From Ctena decussata (lineage: Eukaryota > Mollusca > Bivalvia > Lucinida > Lucinidae): a stretch of 64,000 nt of DNA. The stretch lies in assembly GCA_963989385.1 (NCBI GenBank), contig OZ022501.1, positions 98,316,979 to 98,380,978 of the forward strand, written 5' to 3'. Position 1 is the stretch's first letter, and every line of letters begins with the position of its first letter. Shown here piece after piece: positions 32,795-45,539 of this stretch. Both the position numbers and the translations under genes were made by a program. Below the pieces are notes generated by a model. The model worked only from the letters and a program-made list of their open reading frames with translations. It made no database searches and was not told where the DNA came from.

Positions 32795-32905
32795 CACGCT
32801 TTAGGCAGGTATGGAACACAGCGAATTTTCAATACCGGCACCGGGATTATCACCGGGCTAATACGCATGCGTGCAGACTAATCGGCGGTCAATATATCCG
32901 ATATT
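32795..32905. repeat. Left arm of the inverted repeat bracketing the satellite block
   Basis: The core 32825-32871 (ATACCGGCACCGGGATTATC, ending in CGCATGCG) is the diverged complement of 40478-40525. Weaker similarity extends on both sides (about 100 bp in all). Confidence 0.7.
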
Positions 32906-33134
32906 TTGGGACTGTTAGTGCATCGCGTTTCATATATCGGTTTTATTTCCATGAAATTGAGAAATTTTTATATCATTTTCAAGAAAAGAGACGTTTCTAA
33001 ATCGATATTTATAAGAATTAAGTTTACTCTTAGAATAAAGTATATTTATTTTTAGATACCAAATCTCCGGAACCATCCGGGAATTTAGCGGGCCTTGAGA
33101 GAGTTAATTCTTATGTATATAATCTATTTAAGAA

Positions 33135-33660
33135 ATGCCTAAACGATTTTGTGATATCACAAAATAGATTTTATGATATCACAAAATAAAAACCAGCACT
33201 ATTTTCTGATATCACAAAATAGATTTTGTGATATCACAAAATCGAATATGTTATATCAATAAATACATCTGATTTTGTGTGATAACACAAAATCGATTTT
33301 TTGATATCAAAAAATCGATTTATTGATATCACAAAATTAATTTTGTGATATCATGAAAACCCTCTGATTTTGTGATATCACCAAATCGAATTTGTGATAT
33401 CACAAAATTGAATATATAATATCATAAAATCTATTTTGTGATATCAAAAAATAGTGCTGATTTTTTTATATCACAAATTCTATTTTGTGATATCACAAAT
33501 TCTAGTTTGTGATATCACAAATTCTATTTTGTGATGTCATCAAATATTTTGTGATATCACAAAATATTTTGTGATATCACAAAATTGAATTTGTGATATC
33601 ATAAAAATTTTGTGATATCACAAAATAGAATTTGTGATATCAGAAAATAGGGATTTTATA
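33135..33660. repeat. 22-bp palindromic satellite (TTTTGTGATATCACAAAA)
   Basis: About 23 imperfect units of a monomer centred on the palindrome TTTTGTGATATCACAAAA, spaced mostly 22 bp apart. Every unit is self-complementary, so the array can form many small cruciforms. Confidence 0.9.
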
Positions 33661-33669
33661 GTAAAACAG

Positions 33670-35965
33670 TGCCTCATAGTCCTGCTGGTGGTAGTCTTAT
33701 TAAGCCTGGTGTTTGTGGTGTAGGCCCATTGAAAAGTCGATGATAGTCTAATAAATCCCAGTGGTAGCAATAGTCTTATCCATTCCGCTTCAAGTAGTAT
33801 TGCCCCTGTGATGAGCTTGGAGATAGACTTATGAAGCCCGGTGCTTGCGGTACAGCCCTGATGATAAGCTTTTAATGCCTGGTGATAGTCTTTGTGAAGA
33901 CCCGTGTTAATGATATAGCCCTGGTGATAAACTTCTAATGCCCGGTGATAACCTCATGAAGTCCAGTGCTAACAGAATAGCTCCAGTGATAAGCTTCTAA
34001 TGCTAGGTGATAGTGTTATGAAGCCCGGTGCTAGCAGGATAACCTCGGTGATAAACTTGTTATGCCCGGTGATTGTGTTATGAAGCCTGGTGCTAGCAGT
34101 ATAACCCCAGTGATAAGCTTCTAATGCCCGGTGATAGTGTTATGAAGCCCGGTGCTAGCAGTATAGCCCCGGTGATAAGCTGGCTATGCCCAGTGATAGT
34201 GTTATGAAGCCCGGTGCTAGCTATATAGCTCCGGTGATAAGCTTCAAATGCACGGTGATAGTGTTTTGAAGCCCGGTGCTAGCAGTGTAGCTTCGGTGAT
34301 AAGCTTGCAGTGCCCGGTGATAGTGTTATGAAGCCTGGTGCTAGCAGTATAGCCCAGGTGATAAGCTTTTAATGCCCGGTGATAGCCTCAGGAAGACCGG
34401 TGCTAACAGTAATCCTGATGATAAGCTGCTAATGTCCAGTGATAGCCTTAGAAAGACCGGTGCTAAAAGAATATCCCCATGACAAGCTTCTTATGCCTGG
34501 TTATAGCCTCACGAAGAGCGGTGCCTAACAGTATAACCTCGGTGATAAGCTGCTAATGTCCAATGATAGCCTTACGAAGACTGGTGCTAACAGAATAGCC
34601 CCGGTGATAAGCTTGGAATGCCTGGTGATAACCACATGAAGACCGGTGATAACAGTATAGCCCCAGTGTTAAGCTGCTAATGTCTAGTGATAGCCTTAAA
34701 AAGACCGGTGCTAATGGAATAGCCCCAGTGATAAGCTTCTAATGCCCGATGATAGCCTTGCAAAGACCGGTGTTAGCGGTAAAGCCCTGGTGATAAGCTT
34801 GTAATATCCAGTATTATTATCATTCACTCCTGTGCTAGTTGTTTAGCCCTGGTGATAGTGTTATGAACCCCATGCTAGACGTATAACTCCAGTGATAAGC
34901 CTGTAACGCCCACTGATAGTCTTATGGAGCACGGTGCTAACAGTATAGCCCCAGTGATAAGCTTCTAATGCTCGGTGTAAGTGTTATGAAGCCCGGTGCT
35001 AACAGTATAACCCCGGTGATAAGCTTGTTATACCCAATGATAGTGTTGTGAAGCCCTGTGCTAACAGTATAACCCCGGTGATAAGCCTGTAATGCCCATT
35101 GATAGTCTGATGAAGCCCAGTGCTAGAGCATAGCCCCAGTGATAAGCTTCTAATGCCCAGTGATAGTTATGAAGCCCGGTGCTAGCAGAATAGCCCTGGT
35201 GATAAGCCTGTAATGTCTATTGATGAAGTCCGGTGCTAGCAGTATATCCCGGTGATAAGCTTCTAGTGCCCGGTGATAGTGTTATGAAGCCTGGTGCTAG
35301 CAGTATAGTCCTGGTGATAAGCTTACTATGCCCGGTGGGAGTATTATGAAGCCCGGTGCTAGCAGTATAGCCCCAGTGATAAGCTTGCTATGCCCGGTGT
35401 GATAAACTGGTAGTGCCCGGAGATAGCGTTATAAAGCCCGGTGCTAGCAGTATAGCCCCGGTGATAAGCTTGCTATGCCCGTTGATAATATTATGAAGCC
35501 CGGTGCTAGCAGTTACAGCCCCGGTGATAAGCTTGCTATGCTCGGTGATAGGCTTGTAGTCCTGGTGGTAGTCTAATGAGCCCCGGTGCTAGTGGTAAAG
35601 CCTTCGTAATAGGCTTGCATTGCCCGCTGATAATCTTATGAGTCCCAGTGCTAGCAGTATAGCCCCATTGATAAGCTTCTAACCTTACGAAGCCTGGTGC
35701 TAGTGGTATAGCCCTGGCGATAAGCTTGTAATGCCCGTTGATAGTGTTATGAGCCCCAGTGCTAGCAGTCTAGTCCCGGTTATATTCTTGTAATACCCGG
35801 TGTTAGTATTATGAACCCCGGTGCTAGGGGTATAGCCCCGGTGTGAGCTTCTAATGCCCGGTGAAAGCCTTATGAAGACCGTTGCTAGCAGTATAGCCCA
35901 AGTGCTAAGCTTGATATGTTCAGCGGTAGTCTTATGAACCCCGTTGCTGGCAGTATAGCCCTGCT
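33670..35965 (+). repeat. 62-bp minisatellite built of three related subunits
   Basis: About 37 copies of a 62-bp unit. Each unit is a trimer of 20-21 bp submonomers that share CCCGGTG: GCCCGGTGCTAGCAGTATAG, CCCCGGTGATAAGCTTCTAA and GCCCGGTGATAGTGTTATGA. Later units are more diverged. The end at 35965 abuts a partial SINE. Confidence 0.9.
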
Positions 35966-35970
35966 GATAA

Positions 35971-36106
35971 ACTTCACCAGTAACTGACAACTGCCCTTCT
36001 TGAATCAGCGGAAGGGAAATGAAAGTAAGTGGCCAGACCGGTTATCGAACCCGGGACCTCTGGCTTATAAGTCAGATGCACTACTAACTGCGCTGCGCGG
36101 CCCGGC
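35971..36106 (-). mobile_element. tRNA-derived SINE, copy 2 (5' part only)
   Basis: The reverse strand contains the tRNA-like head (box B diverged) and the GATTCAAGAAGGGCAGTTGT body segment, then stops at the minisatellite boundary. It is truncated relative to copies 1 and 3. Confidence 0.8.
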
Positions 36107-36129
36107 TATAAAGCCCAGTGCTTGCCATA

Positions 36130-39100
36130 TTTAACTATCTTATATAATATCAACATGATGATTCCTCCCCGTTGGAGATTGGTATTTTAATTATAATATA
36201 TATGAGGTATATAAGATATCTGATATATATAATAAGGTATCTCCTTTGTGATATCTACTGTACTGGACTAAATCAGATACCCTATTTTTCTGATAAAGAT
36301 ATCTAACATACTATATTAGATATCTGATGTTGTAAACTTCATCTAATATTGTACCAGACCTATATAAGATATCTGATAGATTTGGATAAATCAGGTATCT
36401 TATTTATCTGTCCATCTAATAAGATATACGGTATCTTATAACACATATATTCTCTATATCAGGTATGTTAAACGATATATAAGATCATATTTGACAGATA
36501 AGATGTCTTACTGATATAAGATATCAACAGTAATATACCAGATATCTTATATATTATATAAGACATTTATTATATGAGATATTACATATATCAAATATCT
36601 AGTTTTTATAGAAATTTGCAAAATATATATCATATAATATAAGGTAATTTAAATAGGATAAAAGATATCGAATTTAGGATAACAGATAACAGATATCTGA
36701 TTTACTTATAAAACTACTCTGTATCTAAGATATCAAATATCCTATATACAACATTTTCTTTATTATATGAGACAGCTAATTTAATTTTGCATATCAGTAT
36801 CTTATTTAGCCTATGAGATATCTGAATTGATATCTGAGATATCTTAAATAGCATATAAGATATCTTATTTACTTTTATAACATTTCATTTATTCCAGTCA
36901 GATATTGTATCTGACATATCTAAAAGCTTATATAAAGTATCATGTTTTTTCTAATAAATCTATAATATTCAGCAAAAAATATCTTAATATGTAGATCTGA
37001 TATCTTGTATGCGGAATTACATAAGGTATCAAAAACATATCTGAAAAAGTATATATGTTATATAAGATAGCTCATACTATATATAAGATCTTTTATTTGC
37101 ATAATGAATATGAAAACGCTTGGCCATAAATAAGTTGATATTAAATACTAAGATATCTTTTTTCTCAAATTTTTATATCGAATTTCTTACTTATCTTACA
37201 GTATTCCAGATAGCTAATATAAGATATCCTATGAAATAGATATCTGGTATAATATAAAAGATATCTGATATATAATATACAGGGTATCTAATACTGTATA
37301 TCTAATATTTACATTAAGTGGTATATCTTATATACAATATAAGATATCTAATGTATCATAAAAGATATCTTATTTGTTAAATAAGATATCCTATATAGCA
37401 TATAAGGTATATGCTTTGAAAAATCAAATTTCTTACATGCCATATCAGATAACTAATAAAGGACATGAAATATCTGATATAGTATTTAAGATATACTAAA
37501 CAACATTCAAGTTAAATATCCTGTTTATTTGAAACGGTATCTTAAAAGGAATTAAGGTATCTTTTTACGAAAGAAGGTTTCTTATATGTTTTTTATTAAG
37601 AAGTCATCTAATATGTTCAATAAGATCTCTGATGTGCAATTATAATATCATTATTATATGAGATATTTCATGTGGCATAATTAAATAAAACGATATAAAA
37701 ATCAAATGTGGCATATAAAATATCTTATTTCTCTAAAGCAGATAGCCTGTATGCTAAATATCTTATTTATCGTAAAGGATTTATTAAATCTTTGATAAGA
37801 TACCTAATAAAGCATATAAGATATCTAATTTTTATAGAGAGCTGATATATTATTCAAGATGTCTTTTATAAGATATCTCATTTCTCAAAGTTGATATCTT
37901 GTATGCTAGAAAACACACTTTATTTCACAGATGACATCTATGGCAAGCCATTTATTTGCTATTTATTATGCATAGTAGATATCTTATATAGTATATTAGA
38001 TATGCAAATTAAGATTACTAATATAACATATTAGATATCTAATATAACATATCTTATATCCTATATAAGATATCTGATATAGGATATAAGATATCTTATC
38101 TATTTTTTCATAGAAGATATCTTATACGGTATATTAGATATCTTATACGGTATATTAGGTATCATAACTGTCATATTAGATATCTAATATACTATATAAG
38201 ATATCTGATGAATTATATTAGATATCTTATATGTAAAATTAAATATCTCATATCCTATATCAGATATCTTTTATCTGATATAAGATATCTGATATACTAA
38301 ATAAGATATCTTATATGCTATATCAAATATCTTATATATTGTGTTGTGTCATATGGAAAAGTCAAATAAGATATCTTATATATCTATATTAGATATCTTA
38401 TATAGTATATAAGATATCTTATATGGCATATAAGGTATCTAATATAGCATATAAGCTATCTTATTTGGGCTATGAGATATTATATTTAATTTTACATTAT
38501 GATATCTAATACAATATATCAGATATCTTATATAGTATATTAGATATCAGATATGCCAATTAAATATCTCATATATCAAATAAGATGTCTAATATACCAT
38601 ATTACATATCTTATAAGAAAAATCAAATAAGATATCTCATATTCTATATAAGATATCTGATATCCTAACTAATATAGGATATCTTATTTAATTCAATATA
38701 TTCTGTATATTAAATAATAAATAAGATATCTTATGTCAGATATCTTATTAAATAAATAAGAAATATGACATATCAGATATCTCTCTAATCCAAGTAGTTA
38801 AGGCATCTGAAGTAATATATAAGATATCTTATATATTTCACTAGCTATCTGATATGTTAAATATGATATCCTATGCAGTATAGTAGATATCTTATATAAT
38901 CTGTTATATCTGATACGTTAAATATGATATCTGATACGTTAAATATGAAATCTTATATAGGATATAAAATATCTCAAATAGTATATATTTTGTTTTAAAT
39001 AGCATATAAGATATCTATATGGATATCTGATGTACTAGTTAAAATTAGGTATATACTATTTGAGATATTTAATACAAATATCCATATAAATTTAGACATC

Positions 39101-40050
39101 TTATATACTATTATACATATCGCATTAAAGATATAAGATGTCTATGGCAAGCCATTTTACTATTTATGATGGAACTCAGATATCTCATTTATTATATCAG
39201 ATATCTGATATATTATATAAGATATCTTATTTATTATATAAGATGTCTTATATATATGATATTTTATATAATAAATAAGAAATCTTATATAGAATCTAAT
39301 ATGCCAAGTAAGACATCTAATTTAACATATAAGATATCTAATATAACATATAAGATATCTTATATCCTATATTAGGTATCTGAGATAGGATATAAGATAT
39401 CTTTTATAGGATATTAAATATCTTATATAGAATATGAGATAACTTATTTAATGTTTCATATAATTCTTATATGATATATAAGATATCTTAACTGGCATAT
39501 AAGATATCTAATATACTATATAAGATATCTGATATATCATATTAGATATCTTATATGTAAAATTGAATAAGATATCTCATATCTTATTTAAGATAGCTTA
39601 TATGTTATATTAGATATCTTACATTCCATATAAGGTATTTTATATACTATTTTTATCTAATATAGGTATATATGATATCTTATTTGACTTTTCCAAGACA
39701 CAACACAATATATAAGATATCTGATATAGCATATAAGATATCTTATATAACATATAAGATCTCTTATTTAGTCTATCAGATATCTTATATCTTATATTTG
39801 ATATGATATATTTGATTTTACATATAAGATATATAATTTAATATATCAGATATCTAATATAGTATATTAGATATAAGATATCTTATACTCTATATCAGCT
39901 ATTTTATATAGGATATAAGATATCTTATATGTTATATTAGATATCTAATATGCTATATTAGATATCTTAATTGGCAGATTAGATATCTAATATTGCCATA
40001 AAAGGGCTTACCACACATAGCACATAAAATACTCTTCATCAGATATCTTA
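36130..40050. repeat. AT-rich GATATC satellite, about 3.9 kb
   Basis: Dense degenerate repeats of AAGATATCTTATAT and relatives, unit about 20-22 bp, with EcoRV-type GATATC sites throughout. Blocks of about 1.2-1.3 kb are duplicated: TGGCAAGCCATTT at 37941 and 39145, TATGCAAATTAAG-like at 38002 and ATGCCAAGTAAG at 39301, and AACTGTCATATTAG (38166) with AACTGGCATATAAG (39490). Frames in this region are artefacts of composition. Confidence 0.88.
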
Positions 40051-40059
40051 TTTAGCTCG

Positions 40060-40220
40060 ATGGCGGATCCAGAGGGGGTTCGGGGGTTCAAACGAACCTT
40101 TCTTTCTAAGCACAAAATATCTTATTTTCATGGGGAATTCAGGAAAAATTGGCATAACTTCATAAATGGAACCCCCTCAGCTAATTTCCACCCCCTTTCA
40201 AAAATTCCTGGATCCGCGCC
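40060..40220. mobile_element. Small foldback element
   Basis: The ends GGCGGATCCAG (40062) and CTGGATCCGC (40208) are inverted, with GGGGGTTCGGGGG and CCACCCCCTTTC just inside. It is a short nonautonomous TIR element. Confidence 0.65.
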
Positions 40221-40444
40221 AGTAGCTCTACTATATGAATTTTTATAGCATAAATAATAAAACAGTTTGCAATAGTATTTTGATCAAACAAAACCTAAAA
40301 AAGTATTCAGTTTTCTGAAATACACACTAACCCCGGAAATTTTAACCGAAATACATATATTATGCCGAAATTATTCATTTCATATTCATAAATACGATCT
40401 GAAACCCTTAACATTAAACGCCAGATACCAATTACCCACAAAAT

Positions 40445-40560
40445 ATTGGCTCATTCCGCCAATTAGAGGGTTGCAAACGCATGCGCAACGAGTCCGGTGC
40501 TAATCCCGGTGCCTGTATTGGAAAAGTGCACTATTACCTACCTCCTTTAGGTGATCAACA
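40445..40560. repeat. Right arm of the inverted repeat bracketing the satellite block
   Basis: The core 40478-40525 (CGCATGCG, then CCGGTGCTAATCCCGGTGCC) complements 32825-32871. Confidence 0.7.
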
Positions 40561-40749
40561 TAAATAAGTCCGTTTCGATTTTATCCGGCATAGTAAGAAG
40601 CCTAATTTCCAGCTGTTAAAGGGCACCTTACCGATAGACCTTCGATATTCTATCCATACTAAATTATATGATCGAGCATAAATTCTATGAAACCACTTTG
40701 GGGCTCCTTCATTCGGGCACGCCTGACAATGGAACTGCATTCGGAACTC

Positions 40750-40796
40750 CTCGGCCAATTCCGTGCATTAGACGTTGATTCACGGAATTGGCCGAG
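40750..40796. repeat. Perfect 16-bp hairpin
   Basis: CTCGGCCAATTCCGTG (40750-40765) and its exact complement (40781-40796) flank a 15-nt loop. The surrounding frame on the plus strand shows no recognisable protein, and an A-run (40842-40859) follows. Confidence 0.8.
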
Positions 40797-41100
40797 CGGT
40801 GCTCCGATTGAATGGAACTTGTGTGTGTGGTTGATGGGGCAAAAAAAAAAAAAAAAAAATCTGTCCTTTTTTTGTGGTTGTTGTTTTAATATTTTTTCTC
40901 TTCTTTCTTTTTCAGAAAACAAACTGGACGCTACCTTCTACAGGCTAAAGCTGCCAAGAATCTCTTTTCCTTTTACAGTCAACTTCCGGAGGGCACCTGA
41001 CGACTGCGATGGGGTGGCGTGCCACCGTCGATGCCATACCATAACTATGCATCGGCGTTGGCGCGTCATCAGTTTAGACGTCATGTACCTGCCGGATTCC

Positions 41101-41276
41101 TGCTAATCAAGAAAAAGGAGAAAAAAAACGAAAAAAAAAAAAAACGAAAAAAAAAAAAAAAAAAACGAAAAAAAAAAAAAAAGAAAAAGAAAAAAATAAG
41201 AGGCGAGGAAAAAAAATGGAATGGGTGTAGGGGAGGAGGAGCCCATAAAAAAAAAAAAAAACAAAAAAAAAACGAC
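41101..41276 (+). repeat. A-rich low-complexity tract
   Basis: Runs of A interrupted by single C or G residues. Lys-rich and Phe-rich frames here are artefacts. It abuts the C-terminal end of the reverse-strand pseudogene. Confidence 0.85.
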
Positions 41277-42937
41277 GGACAAGAGCATAGTTCGATTTAA
41301 GTAGAGTGTATATGAGAAGATTTTTCCTGTTTGTTTGGAAGTGTCTGCCTTCGATTACGTATGTTCCTGCTGCGTATGTTATTCCTCCGTCGTCCAAATC
41401 TTCATATTCCAGCGCGTAACTTTCAGACTCTGCCTTGACCAAATAAAAGTCATATTCATTATCATCACATAGAGTGGAAAAGATCGTTCCACTGTTGATC
41501 ATTTCATAAACTTTTGGTTCTGGTTTGACGCAAGCATCTGAATCTATGCGGCCCTTGCCGGCAATTTCTCTGTGCAGATTCAAGAATTCCGGCTTACCTC
41601 AAATGCTATTATAAGCACACGAACAAGCAACTGTCACACGTATAACAAGAGAGATTCCTTGTCTTCATACACCCTTTCGTTTCACAAATTACTAGGTGGG
41701 TGGCTTTTATACCTGGAAGTGGTTTGTAGTTCCTGGGGATATCTCGCGGTGTACTTTCACAATACCGCAAAATACGCCTTTTGCATTTTTTTTTATTTTG
41801 TTTGGTTTAAGCTACTTTCACCAAAGGTATAGAGATCTTTCGCTGACTGAATAAGAACAGACCCTCTAACAGCAGCAATGTCTGCTTGATGCTTTAACAG
41901 GCCTCCCGTCGCCTCCTGTGGGCCTTTCGCGTGACACTTTTACCCAAATTCCTCTACTGATTCCGCTAGGTCACCGTAACAGTGCCTGCTCTTATACTGG
42001 GAGACACACCCGTCACAAACTTCGTGCATTGTATTCTCGTTATATGATATTGATATTCTGAAACAAGTTTCTGCGCATGGTGGGTATAATGCTGTCGTGC
42101 CTCTGATCTAGCGAAAATACGAAAAAAATGTTCGAGGACGATTTCTGGCTCGTCGGGGGTACTGTCTTTGCCGTCCATGTCTAAAAGTGCGTGTCGAGAT
42201 AAGAGGCTTACATGAATCAATGCTTCATGTTTTTTAAAAAAAACATCTGGACCCGGTTGTATCAAACCGTCATTAAACTAATGACAAATTAGCTGCTAAT
42301 CTATCATTAAAGTCCTAATGACAAATTAGTTAATGACGGCATTAAGTCCGGTTGTATCAAACGTTCATTAAACCGTCATAACTTAATGATGCGCTAATGA
42401 CGAGTTTGTCATTAAATCTGACGTCATCGGAACATAACAACGTGACGTTATTAAGACTGCGTGCTATTTAATTGGATTTTCGCGCACTGGTTTTGCAATT
42501 AAACTCTTTTCCCACCAGTATAATCTAGTTATTCTTGAGAGCTTGATCTTTTTCTGCGTTTGTTGGTACCGCAGATTTGACAACATTTAATATTGGTTAA
42601 AATGTTTAACAAATAGAAAAGAATAATAAATAGAAAATAAAATAAATAAAAAACTATCTGCCAATTTTATCGCAACGTTCTCCCTTCCTCGAAATGATCA
42701 AATCAAATCAGAAACAGTTGCAGGATTAAATAAGTCTGTTGGTGGGTTGTTTGGGGTTTAATGGCTCTTTGAGACCATAGTTCTGCCCCTATATCGAGCA
42801 AGCACAGTCGGCCCTTGCCTACTCTTATCCAAATGTGTAGGACGCCCCGGCACTGAAAGTTACCCAGTACCATCGCCTGACCCGACCACCCCTAAAATAA
42901 ATAAGTACATTTCAAGTATATTACATTAAGGTGAACG

Positions 42938-43125
42938 GGTACACGTTCGGGGGAAGCAACATAAACATCTCCAACCAGCCTGTCGCCACTCCAAGCCGGG
43001 ACCAACTCCCAAAGGAAAGAGCGAAAAACAAAACTGCTTTACTCTAAAGTCCCCCTCCAAAAGGGCCATGCCAGCCGAGGAAAAAAAGGAAGTCATAAAA
43101 GTTGCCTCCCCTGCTAATGATCACT
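42938..43125 (+). repeat. Dispersed repeat shared with 60876-61070
   Basis: Shared landmarks are GGGTACAC, GGGGGAAGCAAC, AAAGGAAAGAG, an AAAGTCCCCCTCC region and GGAAGTCATAAAAGTTG with a following TAATGATC. It is diverged but collinear. It may be a SINE or MITE; no tRNA-like head is seen. Confidence 0.45.
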
Positions 43126-43217
43126 CGGTTCTATTTATGACGTAACAGATTTGCGTCATATGAATTAAACGGCAGCATACCAGTAATTTATTTACGGTTT
43201 TAAGCAGAAGATGTAGG

Positions 43218-43330
43218 TCGTTTTTTAGCTCGCCAGTACGAATGTACAGGAAGAGCTATTGCACTACCCCCGGCGGTGGTGGCGGCGAGGGCGTCGGCGT
43301 TAGCAAAATGTTAAAGTTTTACGTTAAAGT
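43218..43330 (+). repeat. End fragment of an AGCTCRCC-type element
   Basis: It begins TTTTTTAGCTCGCCAGTACG and runs into GGCGGTGGTGGCGGCGAGGG. The start and the following CG-rich stretch are constructed like the start of the element at 52488. Confidence 0.4.
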
Positions 43331-43817
43331 TTTTTATTAGACGGGAAAGGCGCTGTCAGGCGAGCTATCCAGTAGGCTACCGCGGACAGGTCTTGTTTTT
43401 CTATTTTTCTTCTTTTTTTTTTCATGGAGAGGGCGAAATTTACCAGAAATACACACTGTAAATGGTAAATTTATACTGGTTTTCATTCTTTTCATCGTCA
43501 AACCTGGCTTGAATTAAAATTTCTTTCTTTTTTTTTTATCATCGGATGCGGGCTCTGAAATCGGAGGCTAGGGTTTGGCCTGCATGCTTTACTTAATAAA
43601 AGCAATTTATCGACAACAGAATGAATTTACCAAAATATTTTATCTCGGGATCAGTACACAAATCCATTGTCTTCTTCATGGGTAGGCCTGACCCCTGGTT
43701 TGGTCACTTGTTTCGGAAAAAACGAATATCTAGGGAATCAGACGATGCTATAGAAAGCACTTTGGTGTGCACCATTATTTATATACTATTGTTATTTTTT
43801 TATAAATACATGTAATA

Positions 43818-44119
43818 TGAGCCGCGACACCAACAAAGTTGGCCGAGAAAACCAACAAAGTGGTTGTGCGCCAAGTGCAGACTCAGATCAGCCTGGACTG
43901 CCACCAAGACTGAGCAGAGTCTTTGCTGAGCGCTTAAAGGGTAGCTAAGGGTCTAAGCTACCTCCATACGGACAGCGAATACTCTGATCAGACTGGGACT
44001 GATGCCCAGGCTGATCTGAGTCTGTGCTGGACGCACAACCACGGACAGCGAAGACTGTGATCAGACTTGGCGGATACCCAGGGCACAACCACTCTTTTAT
44101 TTTTTCCGTGTCGCGACTA
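43818..44119. mobile_element. Foldback MITE, copy 4
   Basis: The ends are TGAGCCGCGACACCAACAAA and GTGTCGCGAC. It is longer than copy 1 because inner segments (GAGAAAACCAACAAAGTGG and GGACAGCGAAGACT) are partly duplicated. Confidence 0.75.
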
Positions 44120-44459
44120 ATATGTTCTTGAATCAGAAGTATTCAAATGTATTCTTCCCCTGGTCTCTTCATGAAATGGTTGGTACAAATAGCAGTTTCG
44201 CGCGTGAGTCATTGTATAGAGCGTGATGTTTCTATCTCTCTCTTTTTTTTCATACCCCATAAGATCTGTGAATACCAATCAGAATCGACTGGTGAGTTGC
44301 TTCAACATCGCCAGATGATTCAGATGATTCTCAAAAGGGGACAGCATCTGTTTTGCAGGAAAATAAATCATTCCACTGATGTCTGAAATGTCAGCCGAAA
44401 ATGCAGTAGGCTACTTTCTTTTTCTTTTTTTTGAATCTGGAAAAAAACTCACATGTACA

Positions 44460-44975
44460 TCTTCAATGTGCTTGTGACATCTTTGCATGGTTTCAGATTG
44501 ATTGCTTGATTGCTTGAAAACTAGCTGAAACCACAAGCTTGCTACTCTATATTGAAGACTAATCTAAAAATGTCTTAGTCGAAAATTATGGTCCTTTTTT
44601 GTCAATAATTATTTTTTCGTCTGCAAGCACATCTCCATCGCAATTTGCTTGTAACATCATTGTATCGTTTCAAATTCATTGGCTGAAAACTGGGGGAGCG
44701 GTTAATTACACAAAGTTGCTACCCGATATTTAGGCCTAACCTCAAAATTGTCTAAGTCGAAAACGCCGTAAGTTTGTCAACATTATCTTTTTAATCCCAA
44801 TAACGCCACATTTTCAATATGTTTGTAACATCTCTGCAAAGTTTCGAATGAATTGCTTGAAAACTCTGGGAGGAGTTGATTATACAAACATTTTAAGCGT
44901 GGGGGCAAAACAGACGGGTGGATTGAACGAGTAAAACATAATGCCCCTGACTATCGTCACGGGGGCCTAATAAAG
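44460..44975 (+). repeat. Internally repetitive element, related in design to 20581-21570
   Basis: Three diverged units share AACATCTTTGCATNGTTTCA and GATTGCTTGAAAACT. The block ends with ACAGACGGGTGGATTGAACG and a GGGGGCCTAATAAA stretch, like the GGGGGCATAAAA end at 21557. Confidence 0.5.
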
Positions 44976-45539
44976 TTTATGATATTATATTAGCTATTTT
45001 GATTGCCAACCAAGAAAATTTGCTACACTTTTTGACAGGAACCGAGTCTTATTTTATCAGTTTAAAACTGGGCAAATTCGGCTGTTTGAAAGGATGAAAC
45101 TCTTGTGAAAATCTTTCAGAGATAACTTACAATAAAATGTTTTATGAATTTATACCATTTTGATGGCAATAGGATTTTCATTTTCCGAACAACTTCAGTA
45201 TTTTAACTTTCGCAGGGATGTAAACTTCTTTCTCATGTTCTTGTGCACTGTCTTCTGTGACAAGTTTTACGCGTGCATAAAGCATGCACTAATGCTGGTT
45301 GTGTACTTTTTTACGGCAAATTTGAGTGGTGTACTGCTTACTTTTTGTTACATGTCTTGCTTAATATCTACTGCCCATTGAAAATAGTTTCTGAGCATAG
45401 AGCATGCGCGCACACATCAAGCTTAAGCTCAAACTCTGGCATGTTTGCAAAGTCAATGTGGCAGTTGAAAGAAAACAGTAGAATAGAAACAGTATACAGA
45501 AATAGGTTTTGGGCTAGTACACAAAAAGGTATATACCCT

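Noticed and set aside
33670..35965. CRISPR-like array
   Set aside because: Units are contiguous with no unique spacers; this is a minisatellite in a eukaryotic genome.
39166..39375. Ile/Tyr-rich repetitive peptide
   Set aside because: Translation of the GATATC satellite.
41019..41583. Lys-rich and Phe-rich frames across the A-rich tract
   Set aside because: Homopolymer translation. Only the segment encoded at about 41278-41583 on the reverse strand is coding-like, and it belongs to the pseudogene.
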